A DNA stretch of 64,000 nucleotides from a bacterium 336/3 (GCA_001281695.1 LJIE01000004.1:1-64000); one strand, 5' to 3'; positions 34,295-42,200 are shown, numbered from the stretch's first letter. Notes: generated by a model not told the origin, from the letters alone. Numbers and translations are program-made.

Positions 34295-34813
34295 TTAAAT
34301 TTGTTTAGTTTTCTTTAATTTATTTATATCAAAACCTTTTTCTTTTAGTTGAGAAAGGATTTCCTGATAAGTTTCTGCATTGATTGCAGAAGTTCTTGAA
34401 AGTATCCACAAGCTTTTTTTGTTGGGGTGACTGACTACTGAATAACTATAGTCTTGAGCTAAATCAATAATCCAATATTTTGCTCTAAAGGGCCAAAAAA
34501 ATTGAATTTTCAATTTTGCATTACCTGAGTTCTTCTTGCTAAAAGCTTTTCCTTTGATATAGAATAATTTTTTATTTTTTGTACACCTATTTTCTACTAG
34601 CATATATCCTTTGCTAGTAATTGTATAGTTTGCTGTTGTATATTCACAACCTTTTTGAAAATTGTTTGGAAAAGATGCTATTTCGTACCAAGTTCCTGCA
34701 TATAGATTTAAGTTTACACTATATACTGGTTGTAGTTCCTGGGCATTGACATTTGTTGTAATAAATAACAATAGAATGAATATTTTAACTGATATTATAA
34801 TTTTATTTTTCAT
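34295..34813 (-). CDS. Lipocalin (Blc-like)
   Basis: The 172-residue protein has a signal peptide ending at NVNAQ. The lipocalin signature GTWYEIASFPNNFQKGCEY follows, then ANYT, FWPFRAKYWIIDLA and the late WILSRTSAINAETYQEILSQLKEKG helix. There is no lipobox Cys at the cleavage site, so it may be a soluble periplasmic form of the bacterial lipocalin Blc, which binds lipids and is induced in envelope stress. A truncated copy of its C-terminal helix survives at 57.63 kb. It lies downstream of the BON gene. Confidence 0.88.
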   Translation of the reverse strand: MKNKIIISVKIFILLLFITTNVNAQELQPVYSVNLNLYAGTWYEIASFPNNFQKGCEYTTANYTITSKGYMLVENRCTKNKKLFYIKGKAFSKKNSGNAKLKIQFFWPFRAKYWIIDLAQDYSYSVVSHPNKKSLWILSRTSAINAETYQEILSQLKEKGFDINKLKKTKQI

Positions 34814-34906
34814 AATTTAAATAGGTTAAATAGTTTTGAGTTTTTTAAAAAAATAAGAGGTTTTAACTTACATATAATCAAATAGATAAAATTAGCGGAT
34901 ACTTGA

Positions 34907-35581
34907 TTATTCATCTGCTATTAAGCAAATAGAATCAATAGATAGGTCATTATTTATATGTCGTATGCCAGGTGTATTCCAAGCAATGCGTTCCGCTTCT
35001 TCTTTTTGATACCATGAATTCACAGTTCCTGTAAGTACTACTGTTGTACCTGATACCTTTACATGAATATTACTATCGTCAATAGACCAACTTAGATTTA
35101 GAGCGTTCTCAACATCTTTTTGTTCAATATTATCATGGGTTTCAGGTTTGATTTGGATGTTGTTGAATACCCCCCTAATACCTTTAAGATAGTTAAGAGC
35201 ATTTTTAGCAGCTTCTTTTTGGTAGTTCCAAGGCAATTCTCCCTCTAATGTAATCCAGCCATCTTCAACTTTAATAACTATTTTTTCATCAGGTACAGAC
35301 CAATTAGCTTTTAAAGCATTCAGAACTTGACCTTCTATTTCAAGATTAGTTTTAATCCAAGAATCAGGTAATTTTACTTGGATTTTCTCTACCACAGCCC
35401 TTACCCCATTAACTCTCTTTGCAGCATTCTCTGCTTCTATTTTTTTAGCGTAACTATCAACCACTCCTAATAATGATACAATGCCATCTTCAACTGTAAC
35501 TTCAATCTCTGATGAACTTAAGAGAGGCTCCCATTTAATAGCATTGGTTACTTTTCTTTGTAATTCCTCGTTATTTTTCAT
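34907..35581 (-). CDS. BON-domain protein with three BON repeats
   Basis: The 224-residue protein has no signal peptide and three consecutive BON domains (about residues 5-72, 78-145 and 150-218). Each has the DxWITLEG/ATVVLTGTV-type strand and the AExxAxxxxGVxxVxNxI helix-strand. BON domains bind phospholipid or polysaccharide surfaces in OsmY-like stress proteins. Without a leader this one would be cytoplasmic. It heads a leftward group with lipocalin, the small basic protein and Dps. Its promoter has the clearest form of the island design (35624-35679). A full-length paralogue lies at 58.23 kb. Confidence 0.88.
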   Translation of the reverse strand: MKNNEELQRKVTNAIKWEPLLSSSEIEVTVEDGIVSLLGVVDSYAKKIEAENAAKRVNGVRAVVEKIQVKLPDSWIKTNLEIEGQVLNALKANWSVPDEKIVIKVEDGWITLEGELPWNYQKEAAKNALNYLKGIRGVFNNIQIKPETHDNIEQKDVENALNLSWSIDDSNIHVKVSGTTVVLTGTVNSWYQKEEAERIAWNTPGIRHINNDLSIDSICLIADE

Positions 35582-35623
35582 GGTTGATACATTAAATATT
35601 GTAAATAGATTTCTACAATATCA

Positions 35624-35679
35624 CAAAGGTAGATTGTTTGACTGTGATAAGTATTACACCATTCTCAAAAACAATTACA
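35624..35679 (-). promoter_or_regulatory. Stress-island type promoter, BON gene
   Basis: On the minus strand TGTAA (35679-35675) and TGTAA (35658-35654) lie 21 bp apart, then exactly 23 nt precede ACCTTTG (35630-35624), which is part of the perfect -7 box TACCTTTG. The proximal site reads TGTAATACTTAT, as also seen at 58.15 kb (TGTAACACTTAT). Confidence 0.75.
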
Positions 35680-35731
35680 TAATTCATTTATTTTCAGCAA
35701 TTTCTAAAGAGCATTTTAGAAGTATGATATG

Positions 35732-35787
35732 TGTAAGCTTTTGCTGGAGTTTTGTAATGCTTTATGTATAGAATACGTCTAAATTTG
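35732..35787 (+). promoter_or_regulatory. Stress-island type promoter, gene at 35828
   Basis: TGTAA at 35732 and 35753 lie 21 bp apart, then 23 nt precede AAATTTG (35781-35787), part of TAAATTTG. The distal site is embedded in AAGTATGATATGTGTAAG, a longer block repeated at 42018-42043 (minus strand) and, more diverged, at 37833-37854 (minus strand). Confidence 0.72.
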
Positions 35788-35827
35788 TATCATTCAATTG
35801 TCAAATCATACTTTTAATCAAACGACC

Positions 35828-36043
35828 ATGAACCATAGACTTAATACTCCTTTCACAAAAAATGGTTTTCAACAAGAATTAGAAGAGCGTAAGATTTTCA
35901 GAAAGATTAAACAACTGATTTCTTTTTTACTTAATTCAGCAAATCGTCTCCGTTTAACTGTAATGGGCTCTAATTTTAATCAAAAACCAAAAAATATAAA
36001 TGGACATGTAGTTATGATGAAGAAACCTTCTGAGAGTAAATAA
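35828..36043 (+). CDS. Small hypothetical protein of the stress island
   Basis: The 71-residue protein is basic, without signal peptide or membrane segment. It has a central amphipathic helix (RKIFRKIKQLISFLLNSANRL) and a short C-terminal tail ending KKPSESK. I do not recognise the family. The ATG at 35828 is chosen because the promoter at 35732-35787 would put the RNA start near 35792, after the alternative start. It is followed by a lipoprotein gene. Confidence 0.55.
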   Translation: MNHRLNTPFTKNGFQQELEERKIFRKIKQLISFLLNSANRLRLTVMGSNFNQKPKNINGHVVMMKKPSESK

Positions 36044-36090
36044 AAGTTATAATCATTTTATACTAAACATTCTATAATTATGAAAACTAA

Positions 36091-36378
36091 ATGGATAAGA
36101 CCTTTCTTATGGTATCTTTGAGTATCCTACTTATAGGAATGATAAGTTGTGAATTTTTTTCTACTCAAGAGAACAAGAAGGAAAATAGTTCAACCTCTTC
36201 TTTATTGAAACCCATTTTAGATTCCATTCATAACTATCATAACAAACAAGTTTTGGATAGTTCTAAAAAAGAGCCAACACTCAATATCATACAAGAGGTT
36301 CGAACTATATTTATTAAAAACATGAAAAAAACATCACAAATATATAACGAAAAAATAAAACCACAACAGATAGTTTAG
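36091..36378 (+). CDS. Small lipoprotein, unknown function
   Basis: The 95-residue product begins with a lipoprotein signal (MDKTFLMVSLSILLIGMISC) with Cys at residue 20. A short Ser/Lys-rich linker and a helix ending in IKPQQIV follow. No family is recognised. It lies 47 bp after the small basic protein gene and 55 bp before the cupin gene on the same strand, so the three may share the promoter at 35732-35787. Confidence 0.55.
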   Translation: MDKTFLMVSLSILLIGMISCEFFSTQENKKENSSTSSLLKPILDSIHNYHNKQVLDSSKKEPTLNIIQEVRTIFIKNMKKTSQIYNEKIKPQQIV

Positions 36379-36433
36379 AAAGTATGAATTGAGATATTCA
36401 CACTTTTTGGGATTCAGACAAACCTATACCATT

Positions 36434-36787
36434 ATGACAAAAATCAATAATAATAATGAAATCGAAAAATCTAAAGCACATATTATTATTGAGCTAATTG
36501 AGTACTTACCCAAAGCTGTGGTGAGTAGAACAATTATTAAAAAAACTACAGGGAATATTGCCCTCGTTTCTTTTGATGTGGGTGAGGAAATGGAAGAAAA
36601 AATATCTCCTTTTGACACCTATATTCAAATTATTGATGGAGTAGCTTCTATTACCATTCAGGACAAAAATTATACGCTTACTTTAGGTGAAGGAATTATC
36701 ATTCCAGCCCATGCAAAACATCATTTCAATGCTGATGAGCAGTTCAAAATGATTTCTACAACTATTAAAAGTGGGTATGAAGATTAA
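36434..36787 (+). CDS. Cupin-domain protein
   Basis: The 117-residue protein is a single cupin barrel: GNIALVSFDVGEEMEEKISPFDTYIQIIDG is a degenerate motif 1 and GEGIIIPAHAKHHFNA is motif 2. Motif 1 lacks the usual H-x-H pair, so metal binding may be lost or altered. Short cupins of this type, with GEEISEHxSPxD in motif 1, are common in Bacteroidota stress clusters. The ATG at 36434 removes a non-conserved leader. The function is unknown. Confidence 0.8.
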   Translation: MTKINNNNEIEKSKAHIIIELIEYLPKAVVSRTIIKKTTGNIALVSFDVGEEMEEKISPFDTYIQIIDGVASITIQDKNYTLTLGEGIIIPAHAKHHFNADEQFKMISTTIKSGYED

Positions 36788-36920
36788 AATATATTAATTG
36801 AATTTATTTATAAATAGGGTGCTATTTCGTAATACTTATCCTATTATTCTTGTTGTTTAATAATAAAGCTGTTTCTGTGAAAAAATTAAGTATGATTCAA
36901 GTATTTTATTTTTTAGCTTT

Positions 36921-37481
36921 ATGAAATTATATGTAAAATACATGGTAAGCCTTCGTTGCAAGATGGTTGTAAAATCTGAACTTGAAAAATTAGGTTTTCA
37001 CCTAATTTCAGTTGATTTGGGAGTAGCAGAAATATTTGAAGATATATCATCTGATCAGAGAGAACAACTCAAAGTAAATTTACTGAAGTACGGTTTAGAA
37101 TTATTAGAGGATAAAAAAAGCATTTTGATTGAAAAGATCAAAAATGTAATTATCGAAATGATTCATTATTTAGATGAAATTCCTAAGGTCAATTACTCTC
37201 AATATATTAGTGAAAAACTAGATGATGATTATGTATATCTTGCCAACATTTTTTCAGAAGTGAAAGGTATTACCATCCAACATTACATCATCATGCACAA
37301 AATAGAGAAAGTCAAGGAACTTCTTTTATATGATGAACTTAACCTTACAGAGATTTCCTACAAAATGCACTATAGTAGTGTAGCTCATTTATCTAATCAA
37401 TTTAAGAAAATAACAGGATTATCTCCCTCATTCTACAAAAAGCTTAAAAAGAAAAGAAAAAAAAATCTTGAAAATATTTAA
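36921..37481 (+). CDS. Short AraC-type regulator within the stress island
   Basis: The 186-residue protein has an N-terminal ~70-residue ferredoxin-like segment (MVSLRCKMVVKSELEKLGFHLISVDLGVAEI) reminiscent of an HMA fold with a single Cys. Its C-terminal AraC double HTH contains FSEVKGITIQHYIIMHKIEKVKELL and LTEISYKMHYSSVAHLSNQFKK. No cupin domain is present. It is the only DNA-binding regulator inside the 33-48 kb stress island and is closed by a strong terminator. It is a reasonable candidate for binding the 21-bp-spaced direct repeats found upstream of the island genes. Confidence 0.82.
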   Translation: MKLYVKYMVSLRCKMVVKSELEKLGFHLISVDLGVAEIFEDISSDQREQLKVNLLKYGLELLEDKKSILIEKIKNVIIEMIHYLDEIPKVNYSQYISEKLDDDYVYLANIFSEVKGITIQHYIIMHKIEKVKELLLYDELNLTEISYKMHYSSVAHLSNQFKKITGLSPSFYKKLKKKRKKNLENI

Positions 37482-37521
37482 TAGACTATAAGACAGTATT
37501 TTGGCTGTCTTATAGTCTATT
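37480..37521. terminator. Bidirectional terminator between AraC-type and CsbD-like genes
   Basis: AATAGACTATAAGACAG and CTGTCTTATAGTCTATT form a 17-bp perfect stem with an 8-nt loop. It separates convergent genes at 37481 (+) and 37530 (-). Confidence 0.85.
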
Positions 37522-37529
37522 CATTACTT

Positions 37530-37751
37530 TTATTTTGCTTCTGCTTGCATCTTAGTAAGCACGCTTACTACATCTTCTCTTTTTTTACCAAGTCTTGTTT
37601 CTATTCGTTTTAATAAATCTTCTTGTTTGTTTTCCTCAAACTTTAAGTCAGTTTCTGTCAGTTGTGGAAACTTTTTGTGAAGTTCTTTTGACAATACATC
37701 CCAGTTTCCTGTGATTTTGAAATCTTCGTTTACTTTAGTTGGTACATGCAT
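37530..37751 (-). CDS. CsbD-like small stress protein
   Basis: The 73-residue protein has the CsbD pattern: ITGNWDVLSKELHKKFPQLTETDLKFEENKQEDLLKRIETRLGKKREDV, with the WxxLxxxLxxxxPxLTxxDL core and a C-terminal helix. CsbD-like proteins are small, soluble, stress-induced and of unknown mechanism. Two more members lie at 41.7 kb and 42.2 kb, making a local family of three. Its promoter at 37784-37839 has the island design. Confidence 0.8.
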   Translation of the reverse strand: MHVPTKVNEDFKITGNWDVLSKELHKKFPQLTETDLKFEENKQEDLLKRIETRLGKKREDVVSVLTKMQAEAK

Positions 37752-37783
37752 GATTTCTAAGATTTAAAATGTGAACTGTTATG

Positions 37784-37839
37784 CAAACCTACATACCTTT
37801 TCTTGATAAGTTCTTACATCTATTCTTTGTAAAGTTATG
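37784..37839 (-). promoter_or_regulatory. Stress-island type promoter, CsbD-like gene
   Basis: On the minus strand CATAA (37839-37835) and TGTAA (37818-37814) lie 21 bp apart, then 23 nt precede AGGTTTG (37790-37784), part of the perfect box TAGGTTTG. The distal site belongs to the longer block AAGTATGATATACATAAC. Confidence 0.68.
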
Positions 37840-37872
37840 TATATCATACTTTTTACTGTATTCATTGAATAA

Positions 37873-37927
37873 TGTAAATCTGAAGTTGAATTGTGTAACT
37901 TTTAAAAAGCTAAAGAAGGTAGCTTTG
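37873..37927 (+). promoter_or_regulatory. Stress-island type promoter, small ORFs at 37940
   Basis: TGTAA at 37873 and 37894 lie 21 bp apart, then 22 nt precede AGCTTTG (37921-37927), part of TAGCTTTG. It lies 12 bp before a 23-codon ORF and is divergent from the CsbD promoter. Confidence 0.6.
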
Positions 37928-37939
37928 TATAAAAAAACT

Positions 37940-38011
37940 ATGAAAAAGAAATTAGAAACCCTTATTATAGAAATAGTCAATTCACTTAAAAAATATGGTG
38001 ATGAGTCTTAG
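37940..38011 (+). CDS. Very small ORF downstream of a stress-island promoter
   Basis: This 23-codon frame (MKKKLETLIIEIVNSLKKYG then DES) directly follows a promoter of the island type. Its stop overlaps the start of the next frame (ATGGTGATGAG around 37995). It could be a genuine micropeptide, a leader ORF, or the 5' part of a gene joined to the next frame by a frameshift. The promoter is the main evidence. No family is recognised. Confidence 0.4.
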   Translation: MKKKLETLIIEIVNSLKKYGDES

Positions 38012-38261
38012 CAAAATCAGTAATATCCCAATAAGAATTGGTGAAACTATCAAGGGTGATGATATTCTAGAAAAAGACGAATTACTTGATATTGATAGAA
38101 ATGTAACAAATACTATTAAAGGCAGTGCTATACTTTCTGAAAATGGAAGTGATGACATTGAAAATATCCTTACAATTGGGCGACTGATTGACGAAGCAAC
38201 AACGTTTAAAGGAACTGGGCATTTATTATTCTGTTTTTCACCTTTATTCTTACTTGGGTAA
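37995..38261 (+). CDS. Small hypothetical protein overlapping the micro-ORF
   Basis: The 88-residue frame has acidic, strand-rich composition (IRIGETIKGDDILEKDELLDIDRN) and ends in a short hydrophobic tail. No family is recognised. It overlaps the preceding 23-codon ORF by 17 bp, which suggests coupling or a frameshift. It shares the promoter at 37873-37927. The proximal element of the GH130 promoter begins at its stop codon (38257-38261). Confidence is low because there is no homology cue. Confidence 0.35.
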   Translation: MVMSLSKISNIPIRIGETIKGDDILEKDELLDIDRNVTNTIKGSAILSENGSDDIENILTIGRLIDEATTFKGTGHLLFCFSPLFLLG

Positions 38262-38291
38262 TGATTCATATCATTTCTAAACTTACCTTTT
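38257..38291 (+). promoter_or_regulatory. Partial stress-island type promoter, GH130 gene
   Basis: GGTAA (38257-38261) is followed after 23 nt by ACCTTTT (38285-38291), part of TACCTTTT. No TGTAA-like pentamer is seen 21 bp further upstream, so only the proximal half of the design is present. Confidence 0.45.
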
Positions 38292-38371
38292 TACTATTCT
38301 AAACTCCTTCTAAACTTTAAAAATAGAGTCTATATTGGAATTGCCCACTTGAAACATAAAATAAGACTATC

Positions 38372-39412
38372 ATGGTAAAAGTTAAACGAGAAGGTATTAT
38401 TCTTGAAAAAACTGAAAATGAATTTGAAAATAATGCAGTATTCAATCCAGCCGTCTGGCAAGATGGGGAAAATGTACATATTTTTTATCGAGCTGTTAGG
38501 AAAGGCAATTTTTCTACAATTGGATATTGTTTGCTAAAAGGTCCTTTAGAAATAGTAAAAAGAAATGATGAACCTCTTATTGTCCCTGAATTTGAGTATG
38601 AAAGCCATGGTATAGAAGACCCAAGAATTGTCAAAATTGATGACATCTTTTACCTTACCTATACTGCATATGATAAAGTAAATGCTTTAGGAGCATTAGC
38701 TCTCTCAAAAGATTTAGTAAATTTTAAAAAACAAGGTTTAATATCTCCTCAACTCACATACAATAAATTTAAGGAATTAGCCAAGGTTAAAGGAAATATT
38801 AGTGATAAATACTTTCGTTATTGTCTTTCTTATGAGAAACGAGATTCTTTAGACCAAAAACTTCTTTTATGGGATAAAAATGTTATGTTTTTTCCAAGAA
38901 GAATTAAAAACAAGTTATTGTTTTTACATCGAATTAGACCAGGTATTCAGTTGGTTGTTATTGATAAATTGGAAGATTTGACGGAGAGTTTTTGGATGAA
39001 TTACTTTATCAATATGGCAAATCATATTGTGATGAACCCTGTATATCGCCATGAAGCAAGTTATATTGGAGCAGGATGCCCTCCCATAGAAACAAAAGAA
39101 GGTTGGCTTTTAATTTATCATGGTGTTGAAGATACCCCAGAAGGCTATATTTATCATACTTGTGCAGCATTGTTAGATTTAGAAAATCCACTCAAGGAAA
39201 TATCAAGGTTAAAAATGCCTCTTTTTTCACCAAAAAATCTGTGGGAGCAAAAAGGAATTGTTGATAATGTAGTTTTCCCAACAGGTACAAGTATTTTTAA
39301 AGACAGGCTCTATATTTATTATGGAGCTGCTGATGAATTTATTGCTGTTGCCTCTATGAATATGAACGAATTATTAGATGCATTATTGAATAATAAACCT
39401 CTCTCGTCATGA
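38372..39412 (+). CDS. GH130-like glycoside phosphorylase/hydrolase
   Basis: The 346-residue protein is a five-bladed beta-propeller with GH130 landmarks: FNPAVWQDGENVHIFYRA near the start, HGIEDPRIVKIDDIFYLTYTAYD (with the conserved acid), GAGCPPIETKEGWLLIYHGVE and YYGAADEFIAVASM. GH130 enzymes phosphorolyse or hydrolyse beta-linked mannosides. The gene overlaps the following glycosyltransferase gene by 4 bp (ATGA at 39409-39412), so the two act together. A beta-mannan-type product or storage glycan is possible but unproven. Its upstream region carries half of the stress-island promoter design. Confidence 0.85.
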   Translation: MVKVKREGIILEKTENEFENNAVFNPAVWQDGENVHIFYRAVRKGNFSTIGYCLLKGPLEIVKRNDEPLIVPEFEYESHGIEDPRIVKIDDIFYLTYTAYDKVNALGALALSKDLVNFKKQGLISPQLTYNKFKELAKVKGNISDKYFRYCLSYEKRDSLDQKLLLWDKNVMFFPRRIKNKLLFLHRIRPGIQLVVIDKLEDLTESFWMNYFINMANHIVMNPVYRHEASYIGAGCPPIETKEGWLLIYHGVEDTPEGYIYHTCAALLDLENPLKEISRLKMPLFSPKNLWEQKGIVDNVVFPTGTSIFKDRLYIYYGAADEFIAVASMNMNELLDALLNNKPLSS

Positions 39413-41655
39413 AAAAAACTGAAATTTTAATACTGACTTCTTTTCCACCTCGTAAGTGTGGCATAGCTACCTATAGCGAAGATTTAATCAATACAATTGA
39501 AGAAAAATATACTGATGATATTGTTGTAAGTGTTTGTGCTCTCAATAAATCAGATGAATCTATAGAGTACTCTACCAAAGTAAAATGTTCTATAGATACT
39601 CGAGTACAAGACAAATATCTCAAATTAGCTCATTATGTCAATGATAGTGTAGATATAAGCCTTGTTATGATTCAACATGAATTTGGGCTATATGGTGGGG
39701 AATATGGAAAAGATTTATTAATATTTCTTCAAGCACTATCCAAACCTGCTATAACAACCTTTCATACAGTTTTATCAAAACCTAGTCCATTGTGTAAGGA
39801 AGTAGTTCAAGAAATTTGTAACCTTTCTGATAAGATAGTTGTAATGACGAACTTATCAGCAACTATTTTAAAAAATGAATACCAAACTTTAGAAGAAAAA
39901 ATTGTGGTTATTCCACATGGAACACATTTAATTGAGCCTTTATCACACAAAAAGCAAATAACGTATTTTAAAAATAAATATGTTCTTTCCACATTTGGCT
40001 TTATCAGTCAAGATAAAAGTATTGAAACAGCTCTTGAGGCATTGCCTCAAATCATTTCCAAATTTTCAAATGTAATTTATCTCATTATAGGGAAAACTCA
40101 TCCTGAAGTATTAGCACAAGAGGGTGAAAAGTATCGAGATTTTTTATATGAAAAAGCAACTCAATTAGGAATACAGAAACATATCATATTTATGAATGAG
40201 TATCTTCCTCTTCAAGACTTACTAAATTATTTACAACAAACAGATATTTATTTATTTACTTCCAAAAATCCACAACAAGCAGTTAGTGGTACGCTTGCTT
40301 ATGCGATGTCTGCTGGGTGTCCTATTGTATCCACACCTATTCCTCATGCCTTAGAACTCTTAGATGGAGCAGGGATTAATTTTGATTTCCAAAACTCGCA
40401 GCAATTGGCAGATGCTACTATTTCTCTTTTATCGCAGCCTTTATTGACAAAAGAGATGAGATTAAATGCTCTTCACCGTATCAACCCTACCAATTGGCAA
40501 AATGTAGCTATTGGTTATATTCAGTTAGCAAAGAAAGTAATGAAACAGGAAAATATAGCTATAGACTATAAATACCCTCCTATATCATTATCACATGTAA
40601 AAAGAATGACTACAAGTATGGGGATTTTACAATTTTCCAAAATTGATATACCAGATAAATTGTCAGGATATACATTGGATGATAATTCTAGAGCATTGAT
40701 AGTTTTATTAAAGCATTTAAGTTACACAAAAGATACTAAAGAATCATTTTTGATAAATATTTATCTTAATTTTATTGCTTTTTGCCAAAAAAGTAATGGC
40801 TCATTTTTAAATTATGTAGATTTTGACAAGACAATTTCACCAAAAAATAAGCAAGAAAACTTAGAAGACTCAAATGGAAGAGCTATTTGGGCTTTGGGAG
40901 AACTCTTATCATCAAAACATCTGATAAATACTGAATTATTATTAAAAGCAGAGGAAATTCTTGAAAAAGCCATTCCAATGATTAAAAATATGACATCCCC
41001 AAGAGCTATGGCTTTTGCTCTAAAAGGTTTGTATCATTATTCCAAATTTAGAAACGATTTCAAAATTACTGAACTTATCAAAGAACTAGCAAATAATCTT
41101 GTTGCAAAATACTATGATGTATCCAGTGAAAAATGGCTTTGGTTTGAAAATTATCTTACTTATGCCAATAGTGTATTGCCAGAAGCCATGTTACTTGCAT
41201 TTAAAGCAACAGGCGATACCTTGTATCAAAATATTGCTAAAAAGTCTTTTGATTTTTTGTTATCTATTATTTTTAAAGGAAAACAAATAAAAGTAATCTC
41301 TAATCAAGGTTGGTATTATAAAGGAGAAGAAAACCATTCATTTGGAGAGCAACCCATTGAAATAGCCTATACTATTTTAGCATTAGATACATTTTATCAG
41401 GAATTTATGGATGAAGAGTATGTTGATAAAATGAAGATAGCTTTTAATTGGTTTTTAGGTGAAAATCATCTTCATCAAATCGTTTATAATCCTATTACAG
41501 GAGGTTGTTATGATGGTTTAGAGAAATATTATGTAAATCTAAATCAAGGGGCAGAATCAAGTTTGAGTTATCTATTAGCCAGATTAACAATGGAAAAGCA
41601 AATGTATGCAACTACATTTCACTTTTACCCTAAAAATGCTTTTATAGAGGATTAA
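39409..41655 (+). CDS. GT4 glycosyltransferase fused to a C-terminal alpha-helical barrel-like domain
   Basis: Residues 1-375 of this 748-residue protein are a GT-B glycosyltransferase with LTSFPPRKCGIATYSEDL at the N terminus and the GT4 sugar-nucleotide region around NPQQAVSGTLAYAMSAGCPIVSTP. Residues 390-748 are helical with repeated pairs (DDNSRALIVLLKHL, NGRAIWALGELLSSKH, SPRAMAFALKGLYHY), like an alpha/alpha toroid of glycan-active enzymes. No signal peptide is present. Coupled translation with GH130 suggests a small module that builds and remodels a mannose-type glycan under stress. The gene ends at the terminator at 41668. Confidence 0.85.
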   Translation: MKKTEILILTSFPPRKCGIATYSEDLINTIEEKYTDDIVVSVCALNKSDESIEYSTKVKCSIDTRVQDKYLKLAHYVNDSVDISLVMIQHEFGLYGGEYGKDLLIFLQALSKPAITTFHTVLSKPSPLCKEVVQEICNLSDKIVVMTNLSATILKNEYQTLEEKIVVIPHGTHLIEPLSHKKQITYFKNKYVLSTFGFISQDKSIETALEALPQIISKFSNVIYLIIGKTHPEVLAQEGEKYRDFLYEKATQLGIQKHIIFMNEYLPLQDLLNYLQQTDIYLFTSKNPQQAVSGTLAYAMSAGCPIVSTPIPHALELLDGAGINFDFQNSQQLADATISLLSQPLLTKEMRLNALHRINPTNWQNVAIGYIQLAKKVMKQENIAIDYKYPPISLSHVKRMTTSMGILQFSKIDIPDKLSGYTLDDNSRALIVLLKHLSYTKDTKESFLINIYLNFIAFCQKSNGSFLNYVDFDKTISPKNKQENLEDSNGRAIWALGELLSSKHLINTELLLKAEEILEKAIPMIKNMTSPRAMAFALKGLYHYSKFRNDFKITELIKELANNLVAKYYDVSSEKWLWFENYLTYANSVLPEAMLLAFKATGDTLYQNIAKKSFDFLLSIIFKGKQIKVISNQGWYYKGEENHSFGEQPIEIAYTILALDTFYQEFMDEEYVDKMKIAFNWFLGENHLHQIVYNPITGGCYDGLEKYYVNLNQGAESSLSYLLARLTMEKQMYATTFHFYPKNAFIED

Positions 41656-41667
41656 ATTAGAAATACA

Positions 41668-41696
41668 AAAAACAGTATTTTTTTAATACTGTTTTT
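41668..41696 (+). terminator. Rho-independent terminator of the GH130-GT4 operon
   Basis: AAAAACAGTATT and AATACTGTTTTT form a 12-bp perfect stem, followed by more T. The stem closely resembles the hairpin at 32814-32842. Confidence 0.8.
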
Positions 41697-41731
41697 ACTC
41701 TAATATGAATAGAGCATGAGACTACTCTATG

Positions 41732-41947
41732 TTATTGAGGATTTTTAGTTTCTATTTGATAGTTCTTGAGTATATTGGTTGCTTCTGCTTGTTTCTCATC
41801 AAGCCTTGCTTTAATCCCTTTTAGCAATTCTATATATTTTCCTTCTTCAAATTTTAAATTCATGCCTGTATTTTGCAGGTTTTTTGATAATACACCTTTA
41901 TTTCCTTGTATTTTCAAACCCTTGTTTATTTTAATGATTATATGCAT
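41732..41947 (-). CDS. Degenerate CsbD-like small protein
   Basis: The 71-residue protein keeps the CsbD outline (IKINKGLKIQGNKGVLSKNLQNTGMNLKFEEGKYIELLKGIKARLDEKQAEA) and aligns with the protein at 37.53 kb. The W in the core is replaced by K, and the P-x-LT segment is shortened. It may be diverging or non-functional, yet it keeps a stress-island type promoter at 41973-42027. It is divergent from the regular CsbD gene at 42.2 kb. Confidence 0.6.
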   Translation of the reverse strand: MHIIIKINKGLKIQGNKGVLSKNLQNTGMNLKFEEGKYIELLKGIKARLDEKQAEATNILKNYQIETKNPQ

Positions 41948-41972
41948 AATTACTAAAGTTTAAACGACTACA

Positions 41973-42027
41973 CAAAAGTGTTAAAGTTTTTTGAATATAC
42001 ATTACAGATATGAATCATAAACTTACA
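41973..42027 (-). promoter_or_regulatory. Stress-island type promoter, degenerate CsbD-like gene
   Basis: On the minus strand TGTAA (42027-42023) and TGTAA (42006-42002) lie 21 bp apart, then 22 nt precede ACTTTTG (41979-41973). The distal site is embedded in AAAAGTATGATATGTGTAAG, almost identical to the block at 35.72 kb. Confidence 0.65.
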
Positions 42028-42083
42028 CATATCATACTTTTCTAAATAATCCAAGTATTTAAAATATAGCAATCTGGTATATA

Positions 42084-42139
42084 TGCAAGATATAGCAAGG
42101 ATTGTGTAAGGCTTACCCTTTAAATTAGACCTACCTTTG
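42084..42139 (+). promoter_or_regulatory. Stress-island type promoter, CsbD gene at 42201
   Basis: TGCAA (42084-42088) and TGTAA (42105-42109) lie 21 bp apart, then 23 nt precede ACCTTTG (42133-42139), part of the perfect -7 box TACCTTTG. Confidence 0.72.
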
Positions 42140-42200
42140 TATGGCTATCAAAACCATTATTCTTACGTTGATAGCGATAAACCCTTAAACTAAAAATTTT

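Noticed and set aside
34221-34298. Stress-island type promoter upstream of the small basic protein/dps genes
   Set aside because: TATAA is present 23 nt before ATTGTGA, but the heptamer does not fit ACCTTTG and the distal site is TTAAA, so the match is too weak.
38372-39412. Annotation as an insecticidal Cry-type protein
   Set aside because: Some databases carry that label for GH130-like proteins. The beta-propeller and GH130 motifs support a glycoside-active enzyme instead.
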